A DNA stretch of 34,156 nt from Saprospiraceae bacterium (GTDB lineage Bacteria > Bacteroidota > Bacteroidia > Chitinophagales > Saprospiraceae), in contig JAJCYH010000031.1 of the NCBI GenBank assembly GCA_029262995.1, positions 1 to 34,156 on the forward strand, in the 5' to 3' direction. Both the position numbers and the translations under genes were made by a program. A model generated the notes under the pieces. That model had not been told where the DNA came from, ran no database searches, and worked only from the letters and a program-made list of their open reading frames with translations. This document shows positions 1 to 7,787 of this stretch, one piece after another. Each line of letters starts with the position of its first letter. Position 1 is the stretch's first letter.

Positions 1-223
1 TGAATACACAGTAATAGGATTTGAATTACCAGAAGCTGGTAATGCGACATTGACGCTATACGATGTAACTGGAAAAATTCTAACAGTAATAGAAGGCAAT
101 TATAATAAAGGACTAAATACAATTAAGATTACCAAAGAAGAAATTAACGTAAACGGCATGGTCTACTATCAATTAAACAGTGGAGAATTCAATGCAGTAA
201 AGCATATGGTAATTATTGAATAA
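1..223 (+). CDS. C-terminal end of a T9SS type A sorting-domain protein (5' truncated)
   Basis: The frame is open from base 2 to a TAA at 221-223, giving 73 residues; the rest of the gene lies left of the window. The pattern, with 'GFELPEAGNATLTLYDVTGK' followed by a G-N-Y-x-x-G turn and a final strand ending in VIIE, matches the beta-sandwich sorting domain that directs secreted proteins through the type IX system and is then cleaved or anchored at the cell surface. The cargo domain is not visible, so the function of the protein is unknown. An intrinsic terminator follows at 269-300. Confidence 0.85.
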   Translation, partial: EYTVIGFELPEAGNATLTLYDVTGKILTVIEGNYNKGLNTIKITKEEINVNGMVYYQLNSGEFNAVKHMVIIE

Positions 224-268
224 TAATAATAATAATTAAAAGATTCCAACAGATTTTATTTTAGGTTT

Positions 269-300
269 AAAGTCGCACCAAATGGTGCGACTTTATTTTT
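269..300 (+). terminator. Intrinsic terminator after the T9SS cargo gene
   Basis: A perfect 11-bp stem (269-279 with 284-294) closes a 4-base loop and runs into ATTTTT. It begins 45 bp after the stop codon at 223. Confidence 0.85.
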
Positions 301-520
301 CACTAGAAACTATATTAATACGTGTCTTATTAAATATTAATCATCAATTTAAATCTCATTGATTTGCTAAATATTAAACTACTTGAGATTAAAAAACCCA
401 AATGTGTACCTAAGTTTAACTAAAGCAACAATCCATTCTCTATCTGATTATAAAAAGAGAATTATAAAATAAAGTATCGTTATTTCAGCTTAATAGAGCT
501 GATTTTTATTCATTGTAATA

Positions 521-1064
521 CTATTCTCTAAACCTCATCAATTGATCACTTGAAAAATTCCATTCAGGTGTTTTAATAATTGAATCATTAAATTCATCCC
601 AAGGAGCTATTAATTCATCATTATTATTATTTAGAATTTGAAGGGTTCATACTTTTTATCCACTTGGATTTGTTATTTGCTATTTGCACACGCTACCCTT
701 CCTTCCATTTACTATAATCAATTCTATCGCCATTTGTTAAATTGAAATGAATTTTCTCAAATTCTGAATTGCTCCAATGATATTCTGCTTTAAGTTTAAT
801 AATAGCATCAGCACATTGGTGCAAATTTTTATTTCCAATTGGCATATCAACCACGCCTTCATAAACATCATAATTATACTTGACACTACCATCATAGAGA
901 ATTACATTTGAGCCATATGGTTTCAGTCTAAGACCTCTTAAATACGAGGCAAAAGATCTATTGCTTTGCTTGGTTCTTATATGATCTTGTGGAAGTAAAA
1001 ACCTTTCTTTTAGGCAACGATATAGCTGTGTAACCCAGTTATATATTATTTTGGGATAGTTCAT
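521..1064 (-). pseudogene. C-terminal part of a DUF4846 protein, decayed
   Basis: Reading leftwards from 1011 the frame gives RFLLPQDHIRTK, SYLRGLRLKPYGS, IGNKNLHQCADAI and FNLTNGDRIDYSKW, which are conserved blocks of the DUF4846 family of secreted or lipid-anchored Bacteroidota proteins. A TAG at 693-695 follows KWKEG, and family-like sequence (RVQIANNKSKWIKS) continues directly after it in the same frame. Near 645-655 the reading jumps frame to QILNN...APWDEF...KTPEWNF...RF, the family's C-terminus, ending at TAG 521-523. About 90 residues that usually lie between these blocks are missing. The 17 or so residues before the KERF block (1012-1064) do not resemble the family. The true N-terminus appears to be the piece at 4415-4630. 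Function of DUF4846 is unknown. Confidence 0.75.
939..1011. repeat. Left copy of a 73-bp direct repeat (partner 4415-4487)
   Basis: 72 of 73 bases match 4415-4487 in the same orientation; the one difference is base 950 (c) against 4426 (a). The repeat codes on the minus strand for the KERFLLPQDHIRTK-SYL part of the DUF4846 protein. To the left of this copy the DUF4846 reading continues; to the right the similarity stops abruptly at 1012. The two copies therefore mark the two borders of the DNA lying between them. Confidence 0.9.
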
Positions 1065-1243
1065 TTAACTTTGTAAACTGAAGAAAAAAGATATGAAAAA
1101 GCGGTTGATAGTTGAATTATAAATATACATTCTATTGCAAAATGAAGATATATTTGTGTTTTATATCTAATTTGTTGTGATATTTGATCTAATATTCTTA
1201 ATATTTAAAGTTATTCAAAATATATGCCTATACCTAGAATGTG

Positions 1244-1280
1244 ATGTCTATTGAAATTTGATTTCAATTGCAATAGACAT
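1244..1280. promoter_or_regulatory. Strong inverted repeat upstream of the small Cys-rich gene
   Basis: ATGTCTATTG at 1244-1253 is perfectly complementary to 1271-1280. A second nested pair (1251-1257 with 1261-1267, loop of three) gives an alternative longer hairpin of about 14 bp with a 6-base bulge. It ends 34 bp before the ATG at 1315. No clear run of T follows, so it could be an operator, a 5' UTR structure or a weak attenuator. Its role is inferred from position only. Confidence 0.5.
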
Positions 1281-1314
1281 TAGTTCATTTTTAAACCACC
1301 TAAAATACATTAAT

Positions 1315-1554
1315 ATGAAAAAAATAATATCAGTTTTCATCTTTACAATATTTTTTGTTCTAAATGTCAACGCTTATGATTGTGGCTGTCAAGTATATGG
1401 GGAAACCAACATGTATTACGATTGGTATGCAGAGACAGAAGCAGAATGTTGCGATCCCTGGACTGGAATGGGATGGTATGAAGAATACATAGGGGAATTT
1501 AATATTGGTTCAGGTTATGCTTCATCAGAAGACATAATGGCGGCATGTTGCTAA
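1315..1554 (+). CDS. Small secreted cysteine-rich protein
   Basis: I take the ATG at 1315 rather than 1258 because it opens directly on a classic signal peptide (MKKIISVFIFTIFFVLNVNA), giving 79 residues. The mature part of about 59 residues has six cysteines in three close pairs: CGC near its start, CC in the middle and CC at the very C-terminus. It is acidic and rich in Tyr and Trp. It lies inside the 3.4-kb interval that splits the DUF4846 gene and is followed 40 bp later by a lipoprotein gene. I do not recognise the family. The paired cysteines suggest disulfides or metal binding in the periplasm or outside the cell; this is inference. Confidence 0.65.
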   Translation: MKKIISVFIFTIFFVLNVNAYDCGCQVYGETNMYYDWYAETEAECCDPWTGMGWYEEYIGEFNIGSGYASSEDIMAACC

Positions 1555-1593
1555 ATTTTTCTCTATTAATTATTATCAACTAAATTTCAAATT

Positions 1594-2214
1594 ATGAAAT
1601 ACACAATGAATTTTTTAGTAATTATTTTTATTATACTCATACAGATGTCATGTAGTGACAATAAGACAATAACCCAAGAACTGTCCGATGATTTAGCTAT
1701 AAGGACTCAAATAGCAACACAAGGTAATCACTCAGATCGCAGTTTATTACGTAGCGATAGTTATACAAGTGGGATATTAGAGAACCATAATAACTATACC
1801 ATAGATGAGATCCATAACAATTATGTAACAGTAACTGAAAATAATCAAAATCACGTTGGGCTTGAAAATTATAAAAGGTTTTTTCTAAATAATTTAATGA
1901 GCCAATACAAATTAGAGCAATACGACAACGTTGATATGTTAGATTTCTTTTTAAACGAATATTACACGCTAGTCCATTTCAAAAATCCTGTAGGTGAATA
2001 CAAATTAATTAAGAGCCTGCAAGGAAAGATTAGTGAAGATACTTTTACTAAATATGTAATTAAAACTAGAACCCGTAGTGAAGAGGCTATTGCTACATTT
2101 CGTGAGTTATTTAAGGATGAGATAGTAGATTCAGAAGAAATGATAGGCAAATTAAATGCTTCAATTAAATTATATGAAGACCTATTAATCAAAATAGATA
2201 ATCTGAATTCTTAG
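1594..2214 (+). CDS. Lipoprotein of unknown function
   Basis: 206 residues. The N-terminus (MKYTMNFLVIIFIILIQMSC) is a lipoprotein signal with the lipobox ending at Cys20, followed by S-D-N, acidic and polar residues typical of surface-exposed Bacteroidota lipoproteins. The mature chain is polar with a predicted helical C-terminal half (SEEAIATFRELFKDE onward) and no recognisable enzyme motif. It starts 40 bp after the small Cys-rich gene in the same orientation, so the two may be co-transcribed. I do not recognise the family. Confidence 0.7.
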   Translation: MKYTMNFLVIIFIILIQMSCSDNKTITQELSDDLAIRTQIATQGNHSDRSLLRSDSYTSGILENHNNYTIDEIHNNYVTVTENNQNHVGLENYKRFFLNNLMSQYKLEQYDNVDMLDFFLNEYYTLVHFKNPVGEYKLIKSLQGKISEDTFTKYVIKTRTRSEEAIATFRELFKDEIVDSEEMIGKLNASIKLYEDLLIKIDNLNS

Positions 2215-2459
2215 ACTAAATTCTTTATTCTTGAAGTCTAGGATTTGAAGTACTGACTTACTATTTAGAGGTTTATTTCGGGGATACCAAAAAGAATCCA
2301 AGCTGCGAATTATTTTGGTGACTATATCTATGTAACCCCATCATTTGTCGTTTAATGTCAGTAATTGTCTAAGATATTGGAATTTTTCCTAGTTTTAAAA
2401 CGTAACATTCATAATTAAGCACGTTATTTCCAGCACTTTTCCCTTTACCTAATATAATA

Positions 2460-3041
2460 TTGTCTAGTATCTATCCGGATATAATGAACCAGTATTCAAT
2501 TTCTGAAACTGCACAAAGTTATATTAGTACCAGCTACCATGAATTGGGGCATGCCTCTCACTATACAAATGTTGGTGAAACCTATTGGATGGATTACAGA
2601 GATCATATTGTTTTCAATGGGGGATATGGCTCATTTGGTAATTTTAACTTTGGATCAAGTCCTGGCAAAGTAGCTTTAGGCCAAGCTGTTGGTAATTATA
2701 TTGGTTACAGATATGGATCTGCAATTTCTGGATCTCCTGGCGCGCCTTTATACGGAGGTGAAATTAATCATTTTAGACAAAACTTTATACCAGTTGGATT
2801 AATGTGGGATCTAGAAGACTCCCAACAAGATTATGTCCAAGACCCCAATAATTCCTTAATTTTTCTTACAAATGAAAATGTGTTTGGATTTACGTCTGAA
2901 CAATACTTTGATGCATTAAATGTAACTATTGTAGATATTGAGTTATTTGGTCAAAGATTAAAACAACTTCACTTAAATAATACTCCAAACAGCGGAAACG
3001 ATTATGATAATCTACTTGAAGTCTATGATGTGTTTAACTGA
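2460..3041 (+). CDS. HExxH zinc-metalloprotease-like protein, N-terminally truncated
   Basis: The frame carries HELGHASHY (HExxH at residues 27-31 of the reading from the TTG at 2460), followed by VGETYWMDYRDHI, a pattern I know from large secreted Bacteroidota proteins with a zinc-peptidase-like core. There is no signal peptide and no convincing start codon: the frame opens after a TAA at 2412-2414 with PNIILSSIYPD, and the first ATG is at 2484. Family members normally have a long N-terminal region before the HExxH. A short family-like string (RIQAANYFGDYIYVTP) is readable near 2285-2345 but ends in a stop. The gene is probably a broken remnant, though its 3' half is uninterrupted. It overlaps nothing; the next lipoprotein starts 7 bp after it. 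Confidence 0.55.
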   Translation: MSSIYPDIMNQYSISETAQSYISTSYHELGHASHYTNVGETYWMDYRDHIVFNGGYGSFGNFNFGSSPGKVALGQAVGNYIGYRYGSAISGSPGAPLYGGEINHFRQNFIPVGLMWDLEDSQQDYVQDPNNSLIFLTNENVFGFTSEQYFDALNVTIVDIELFGQRLKQLHLNNTPNSGNDYDNLLEVYDVFN

Positions 3042-3048
3042 GAATAAA

Positions 3049-3816
3049 ATGACATCCAAAATACTCTTGATATTTTATATTTTAGGACTGTCTCTGTATA
3101 GTTGTACTAACTCATTTGATGATTACTACAAATCCTGTCCTTATGAATTTAAATATGGTTTATCTCATTATCTTAAAGTTCCAATTAACGTTGTTCCTCA
3201 TAAACAGTTTTATAATGTTAGTGATACTTTAAGCATCGAAATGAATTTTTCAAATGACATTTATGATCTGACAAGAAGTGTATCCTTTTCGATTAATGGT
3301 TTTCCATTCAGACCGATAATCCAGGTTTACAGATTTACAGCCTCTGATCAGTGGGAGTCTGGAGTTACATTGAATAACTTAGTAATGGATTCAACATACA
3401 TAGAAGGATTCACTAGTTCAGCTACATCAGCAAACACAATATTTGGAAAAACTATATTTGAAGGAGACCGATACATGTTTAATGTTGATATAGAGTTAAA
3501 TAAAAAAGGGGTTTATGTTTTGGTTGTTTCTGATTATTACATGCAGAATTTAGGTTCTGGCAATTCAGATGCAAATTCTTATGCAAATGAAATTGAATTT
3601 GAAGGTAGATGTCCTGACACAGATTTCTTTATTTGTAATATTATTGAAAGTGGATCCCTACATATCAATGAATATCATGAAATATTGCAATATCTTGACA
3701 AGGAAGTTTATAGGGATCAATTAGCTCGGGTGGATGTTTTGGACACAGCTGGATACTTTGGAAGCGGAGGTATAGGAATTGATTGGACTGGTTTTTTAAC
3801 TGTTGAAGTTAACTAA
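3049..3816 (+). CDS. Lipoprotein, partner of the HExxH protein
   Basis: The ATG at 3049 is preferred over the upstream 3004 because it starts a lipoprotein signal (MTSKILLIFYILGLSLYSC, Cys19). The protein has 255 residues. The mature part is beta-rich with aromatic residues and an Ig-like feel (DTLSIEMNFSNDIYDL, YVLVVSDYYM) and has a few conserved-looking Cys in RCPDTDFFIC. I cannot assign a family. It lies 7 bp after the HExxH gene, so the two probably formed an operon and may act on the same substrate at the cell surface; that is inference from position. Confidence 0.65.
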   Translation: MTSKILLIFYILGLSLYSCTNSFDDYYKSCPYEFKYGLSHYLKVPINVVPHKQFYNVSDTLSIEMNFSNDIYDLTRSVSFSINGFPFRPIIQVYRFTASDQWESGVTLNNLVMDSTYIEGFTSSATSANTIFGKTIFEGDRYMFNVDIELNKKGVYVLVVSDYYMQNLGSGNSDANSYANEIEFEGRCPDTDFFICNIIESGSLHINEYHEILQYLDKEVYRDQLARVDVLDTAGYFGSGGIGIDWTGFLTVEVN

Positions 3817-3912
3817 GATGCCAATTTAATATGCACTTGAATGTTCTATTTCAATACTCTAAATTTCTTCTGCTAAATGCTTTATCAGCCAATTTAGACT
3901 GAACTCTCTGGC

Positions 3913-4010
3913 TTACTCTTCTTCTAAAGAAGCCAAGTACTTCTTAGTAGTTTTTGTTGATTCATGACCAAGTGCTTCGCTTTTAAAGTCTATTGGAGCA
4001 CCGTAGTTTC
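3913..4010 (-). pseudogene. Tyrosine recombinase (integrase) C-terminal remnant
   Basis: On the minus strand 4010 to 3913 reads NYGAPIDFKSEALGHESTKT then TKKYLASLEEE and a stop. This is the C-terminal signature of a phage-type tyrosine recombinase: the LGH box and the nucleophile Tyr in TTKKYL. One extra A at about 4010-4012 shifts the frame from the expected LKNYGAP, and the catalytic Arg boxes and the rest of the gene are gone. It is therefore dead. It lies 36 bp from a copy of the tRNA 3' flank (4046-4087), which fits a decayed integrated element. Confidence 0.75.
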
Positions 4011-4045
4011 TTTAGATTATTGAGTGTTATGGGCAGTTAGAAGAT

Positions 4046-4087
4046 AAAAACGACGACCAACAAAAAGATCCAACTGATAATCAATCA
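4046..4087 (-). repeat. Copy of the tRNA-Met 3' flank, possible old attachment site
   Basis: The complement of 4046-4087 matches 23262-23303 at 38 of 42 positions. Both contain TGATTGATTATCAGTT and TGGTCGTCGTTTTT. At 23262-23303 the sequence is part of the terminator and flank just downstream of the tRNA gene. Here it sits just upstream, on the same strand, of the recombinase remnant. An attachment-site origin is inferred. Confidence 0.55.
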
Positions 4088-4275
4088 GGAGTTTTCTACT
4101 ACTAGGTGTAGATATGAGGTATTAGAGTACAAATATTTAAATCTAACTATTTAGGGATATTCATAAGTAACATAAATCCTTGGTGGTCAGCACATTAATG
4201 CGTATCTTAAAGCATAAAAATACCCCGAATTCGGGCGATATTGCCAAAAAACGAGGTTTTCTTCTTTTACTAGCT

Positions 4276-4414
4276 ATGAAGATACGACGTATTTCCGATT
4301 TTCAAAGCCAAATCCGATTTCCAAATTTTGATTCTGATTACTCTACTTTGTTAGAATCATTTCATCAAACTCCTTTAGGTAAGATTAATCAAGCCATTCC
4401 CTGGAAGGAATTGG
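4276..4414 (+). pseudogene. Transposase N-terminal fragment
   Basis: From the ATG at 4276 the frame reads MKIRRISDFQSQIRFPNFDS, then LLESFHQTPLGKINQAIPWKELV. The FHQ-x-PLGK-x-x-x-AIPW-x-x-LV pattern resembles the N-terminus of IS4/IS5-type DDE transposases in Bacteroidota. The similarity ends at 4414, exactly where the 73-bp repeat begins, and the DDE catalytic part is absent. I saw no clear terminal inverted repeat, so the IS family is not certain. Confidence 0.55.
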
Positions 4415-4487
4415 TAAATACGAGGAAAAAGATCTATTGCTTTGCTTGGTTCTTATATGATCTTGTGGAAGTAAAAACCTTTCTTTT
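4415..4487. repeat. Right copy of the 73-bp direct repeat
   Basis: Partner of 939-1011 with one mismatch. On its left the match ends at the transposase fragment; on its right the DUF4846 N-terminus continues. Confidence 0.9.
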
Positions 4488-4630
4488 GTTGTGTTGCCCA
4501 CTTTATTTATTAGAGCATTTTCTGAATGGATAACTTTATTTTTAATAGAAATAATATCGTTTTCCTGACCACTACTATAACAGGACATGAAGATTACTAC
4601 AACAATATTTAGTAGGAAAAACTTTATCAT
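4415..4630 (-). pseudogene. N-terminal part of the split DUF4846 lipoprotein gene
   Basis: Starting at 4630 the minus strand codes a lipoprotein signal (MIKFFLLNIVVVIFMSC, Cys17), a linker, then KERFLLPQDHIRTK and SSYL, after which it runs into antisense transposase sequence at 4414 and stops at 4385. The KERFLLP...SYL block is the same 73 bp as at 939-1011. Joined through that block, this piece supplies the missing signal and N-terminus of the pseudogene at 521-1011. Confidence 0.75.
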
Positions 4631-4860
4631 TAATTTGTTTGTAATAAGTTTATTTCTTAATAAAACAGATTAATTCAAAGTTTAGTCTGATTCGTATGCG
4701 AAACATTAATTACTAAAATTGCTAAAAGGCTTGCCATCAATTCATCTTGTTTATGCAGCTTCTTAATCCGACATATAGATTAGCTATTGCAATTATAAAT
4801 AAAGATTAGGTTATGAGCCATGTTATAATATATAATCGTAGCTCTATTAAAAACATAAAA

Positions 4861-4893
4861 AAAGGGATGATGTTATAATAACATCATCCCTTT
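4861..4893 (-). terminator. Terminator of the S74/T9SS gene
   Basis: A perfect 15-bp stem (4861-4875 with 4879-4893) with a 3-base loop. On the minus strand it is followed by TTTTTATG. It lies 22 bp past the stop of the gene at 4915-6687. The interval 4631-4860 holds nothing I can recognise. Confidence 0.85.
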
Positions 4894-4914
4894 ATATTAT
4901 TAAAGTCTGTATTG

Positions 4915-6687
4915 TTATTGAACAGACATTTTTTTGCTTGAAACTTGCTTGCCATCAACTACCAGTGAATAGACATATGTCCCTGAGGGTAAATCAGCAA
5001 TTTTAAGATTTAACTTACCAGTTCCTTTGCTTGAAAGGTTATGCTTCTTCAACAATCTTCCTTGATTGTCATAAAAATACATTTGAGCTAATTCTGAATT
5101 TTCAGGAATAAAGTATTCAATGCTCGTATCTGTATTATATGGATTAGGTACATTTTGTTTTAAGAAAGGCAGTTGATCAATTGACAATACCAAATCTTCC
5201 TCATGATCTATTCCGTTTGAAATTGACGTTCCATCGATTTTTTCTATTAACAAAGTAATAGCCTCTTCTAGCTTAGAAACTTTTGATTCAAGATTTTCAA
5301 TCTTAGCTTCTTTAGCGTCTAGCTGAGCTTGTTGCTCTTTAACAGAATTGATCAACATATATGGGATTGCTGAAGGGTCAACTGCCAAATAATTTTGACT
5401 TGACTCAATGTCTTTGTCTCCGCTTTTTACAACTGTAGTTCTACCTATATCACTAACCATATAAGAAGCTACTTCTTGTGCTTCTTGAGCAATCAAACCA
5501 ATATGTACTGTTTCAGTATCCTTAATTCCTCCTTTACCATTGTACTGATAAGAAACAGGATTAAACTTGATTAAGGTTTCTAGACCCTCGCTATACTTCT
5601 TAATGTTCTTTTTAAGTCTTTTATCAGAAGGTGCTGTCCAAGAACCACCACCTGGTTTGGTTGCAACGCCTGTAATTTCGAGCTGTGTAGATGGATTAGT
5701 AATTCCAATGCCAACATTATTATTGGTTAATATTCTAATTGCTTCTACATCATTAGTTCTAAAAACTAGGGGATGATTAGTATTAGTTCCAACTAATCCA
5801 AAGGTATTTGTTCCAATTAAACTAATAATTGCACCACTAGCAGCATTTCTTGAAAAATAACCATCAAACATTTGACCACTTCCTTCAACATGAAATGTTC
5901 TAGTAGGATTATCTCTACCAATACCTACTCTACCATCATCTCTTACATAAAGTCCAATAGCACCGCTAGAATTCGCAACTTTTAAACCAGCAGAACTATC
6001 ATCGTTTCCACTACTTTTGATATCAACTTGGGCATTTGAGGTAGTTTGATTAATTGCAATATCACCATCTGTATCTATATATAAAGCGTTTGTTGTAGCT
6101 CCAGGTCTAATTTTAAAAGGAAGCTTAGATCCATTGGTCACATCTCTTACAAAGAAATTGGTTTCATTTCCTGCCACGTCCCAAGTCTGAGGCGTAAAAC
6201 CACTTGCTCCAGACTGCTCCAATCGCATTGTGGGTGTATCACCATCTGAAATGTGCAATTCCACAACGGGGGTAGATGTCCCAAGACCTACATTGCCTCC
6301 ACTACTAGAAACAAATAAAGCATGATTTCCAGCACCTGCCGTAATTCTAAATGGCGTAGTTCCTGCGGTTGCATCATCTATACTAAAGTGATTCGCTCCT
6401 CCATTTGAGGTATCGTTGATTGATATTCTCCAATCATTACTAGGGAATGAAGCTGAAGTACTCGTATCGTGAAAATGAATTCGTAAATTGTTTTCCTTTA
6501 GTCTATGGGTATCAAAGCCAAAACTCTCTGAGTTTACACAATCAAAGCCAACACATGTACTTCCTTGTACAACAAGATCCATATTAATTACTGTAGTCTT
6601 TTCCAAATTAGGAACATCTCTGTCCATTTGTCCAAATGCAAGAACTCCAGAAAACATTGAAATTCCTACAAATAATAATTTTCGCAT
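4915..6687 (-). CDS. Secreted S74-chaperone (tail-fibre-like) protein with T9SS type A sorting domain
   Basis: 590 residues. Signal peptide at 1-20 (MRKLLFVGISMFSGVLAFGQ). Residues about 80-345 are beta-repeat, tail-fibre-like sequence with recurring GNVGLG, GRVGIG, NNVGIG and 'ALYIDTDGDI' strands. Residues 354-450 form a Peptidase_S74 intramolecular chaperone domain starting at SDKRLKKNIKKY, with IGLIAQEAQEV. A coiled coil covers about 446-484. The T9SS type A sorting domain is at 510-590 (QNVPNPYN ... GTYVYSLVVDGK). In endosialidase-type fibres the S74 domain guides trimer folding and then cuts itself off at the Ser-Asp step (here Ser354-Asp355). Here the sorting domain is C-terminal to the cut site. 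The protein is presumably a trimeric surface or secreted fibre; its ligand is unknown. Confidence 0.9.
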   Translation of the reverse strand: MRKLLFVGISMFSGVLAFGQMDRDVPNLEKTTVINMDLVVQGSTCVGFDCVNSESFGFDTHRLKENNLRIHFHDTSTSASFPSNDWRISINDTSNGGANHFSIDDATAGTTPFRITAGAGNHALFVSSSGGNVGLGTSTPVVELHISDGDTPTMRLEQSGASGFTPQTWDVAGNETNFFVRDVTNGSKLPFKIRPGATTNALYIDTDGDIAINQTTSNAQVDIKSSGNDDSSAGLKVANSSGAIGLYVRDDGRVGIGRDNPTRTFHVEGSGQMFDGYFSRNAASGAIISLIGTNTFGLVGTNTNHPLVFRTNDVEAIRILTNNNVGIGITNPSTQLEITGVATKPGGGSWTAPSDKRLKKNIKKYSEGLETLIKFNPVSYQYNGKGGIKDTETVHIGLIAQEAQEVASYMVSDIGRTTVVKSGDKDIESSQNYLAVDPSAIPYMLINSVKEQQAQLDAKEAKIENLESKVSKLEEAITLLIEKIDGTSISNGIDHEEDLVLSIDQLPFLKQNVPNPYNTDTSIEYFIPENSELAQMYFYDNQGRLLKKHNLSSKGTGKLNLKIADLPSGTYVYSLVVDGKQVSSKKMSVQ

Positions 6688-6788
6688 TGTTTACTTTTTT
6701 AGAATGTTAAGGGTGAAAAGATACGCAGAATTGTAGCGTAATTAAAAAAAATCAATGGAAAATAACCGCATTCACAATTATTTTAACA

Positions 6789-7580
6789 TTAACTTAGAAG
6801 TGTAACATCATCACCAATAGAAATTGCGCCATTCGATGTTAATATTGCATTTGAACCAAAATAAATTTTATTGCCCTTTTTCCGATAATTATTCAAAGAA
6901 AGCAATGGTTCTTTAGACTTTATTCCCGTTCTTTGATCTATTGTTATAACAGTACATCTAGCACATGGCTTAATGTTTTTAAAACCTGCAGTTCCTATTT
7001 GAAATTCCTTCCAGGAATCCTCTTCATGAGCTTTACATCCAGAAACAATAATATTTGCCCTAAATCTATCTATACTTACTGGCTCATCAAGCTTTGAATT
7101 CAGTAGCTTCAAGCTTTCTTTACTTAAAATCAGATAAGGATATCCGTCTGCAAAACTAACTTTGGTTTTAAACGGTGGTTTCAAAAAGATTTTTTCTCTA
7201 GCAATACTATTGGGCATCTTTACCAAATAACATTTTGCGTTAAGCCTATTAGAAAACCATTCAGAAAAAGCTGTAGATATCATTTCTGCCTTGAGCTTTG
7301 ATGACCAGATGTTTACATCCATCTGACGCTCTGCAACAGTCTGTTTCGGTATCAATAACTCATCTGATTTATAGCTTACAACCAATTCATTATCAATGAT
7401 TTGACAAGAAAAAAGTGCAAGTTCTTTCTTTTCTCTTTGTGTCAAAAACTTACCATTTTCGTCAACCAACATGAATCTTCTGTCATCTTCAAATCCTTCC
7501 TCCAAAGCAGAAACATTGCTCAATGAAATACCACCAAGGCTCTTAATTGGATATATATTAATCGCTTCAACTATTGGCAT
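6789..7580 (-). CDS. MOSC domain protein with N-terminal beta-barrel domain (YcbX/mARC type)
   Basis: 263 residues, cytoplasmic. Residues 1-120 form the MOSC N-terminal domain (IYPIKSLGGISL, GFEDDRRFMLVD, FLTQRE). Residues 125-263 form the MOSC domain: DRFRANIIVSG at 171-181, KPCARCTVITID at 204-215, and GSNAIL near 242-247. In YcbX and mARC proteins a Cys in the P-C-x-R-C region binds the molybdenum cofactor; C206 or C209 is that ligand here. Family members reduce N-hydroxylated compounds. No ferredoxin domain is fused, unlike E. coli YcbX, so it needs a separate electron donor. It is transcribed alone, with a divergent large gene upstream. Confidence 0.9.
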   Translation of the reverse strand: MPIVEAINIYPIKSLGGISLSNVSALEEGFEDDRRFMLVDENGKFLTQREKKELALFSCQIIDNELVVSYKSDELLIPKQTVAERQMDVNIWSSKLKAEMISTAFSEWFSNRLNAKCYLVKMPNSIAREKIFLKPPFKTKVSFADGYPYLILSKESLKLLNSKLDEPVSIDRFRANIIVSGCKAHEEDSWKEFQIGTAGFKNIKPCARCTVITIDQRTGIKSKEPLLSLNNYRKKGNKIYFGSNAILTSNGAISIGDDVTLLS

Positions 7581-7787
7581 AGACTGTTTTTATTATTAAA
7601 AATAGGATTATGATTTCCTTGTAATAAGGATCAACCATCATAAATATCTAATAATCAGATAAATAAAACTTCTAATATGATTGTGAATTTTCATTTATCA
7701 TCAAAAAATATAGTGAAAATTTCATACTTTTAATAACAAACCTGAAACCTGGAACTTAACACACCCATTAATAATAACAGGTTGAAA

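Noticed and set aside
485-508. TCAGCT-TAATAG-AGCTGA followed by TTTTTATT, a possible terminator
   Set aside because: Only six base pairs, and it points away from the minus-strand remnant that ends at 521; no plus-strand gene ends here.
4180-4533. Complete 117-residue gene on the plus strand
   Set aside because: The second half is antisense to the DUF4846 N-terminal piece; only about 4276-4414 is transposase-like.
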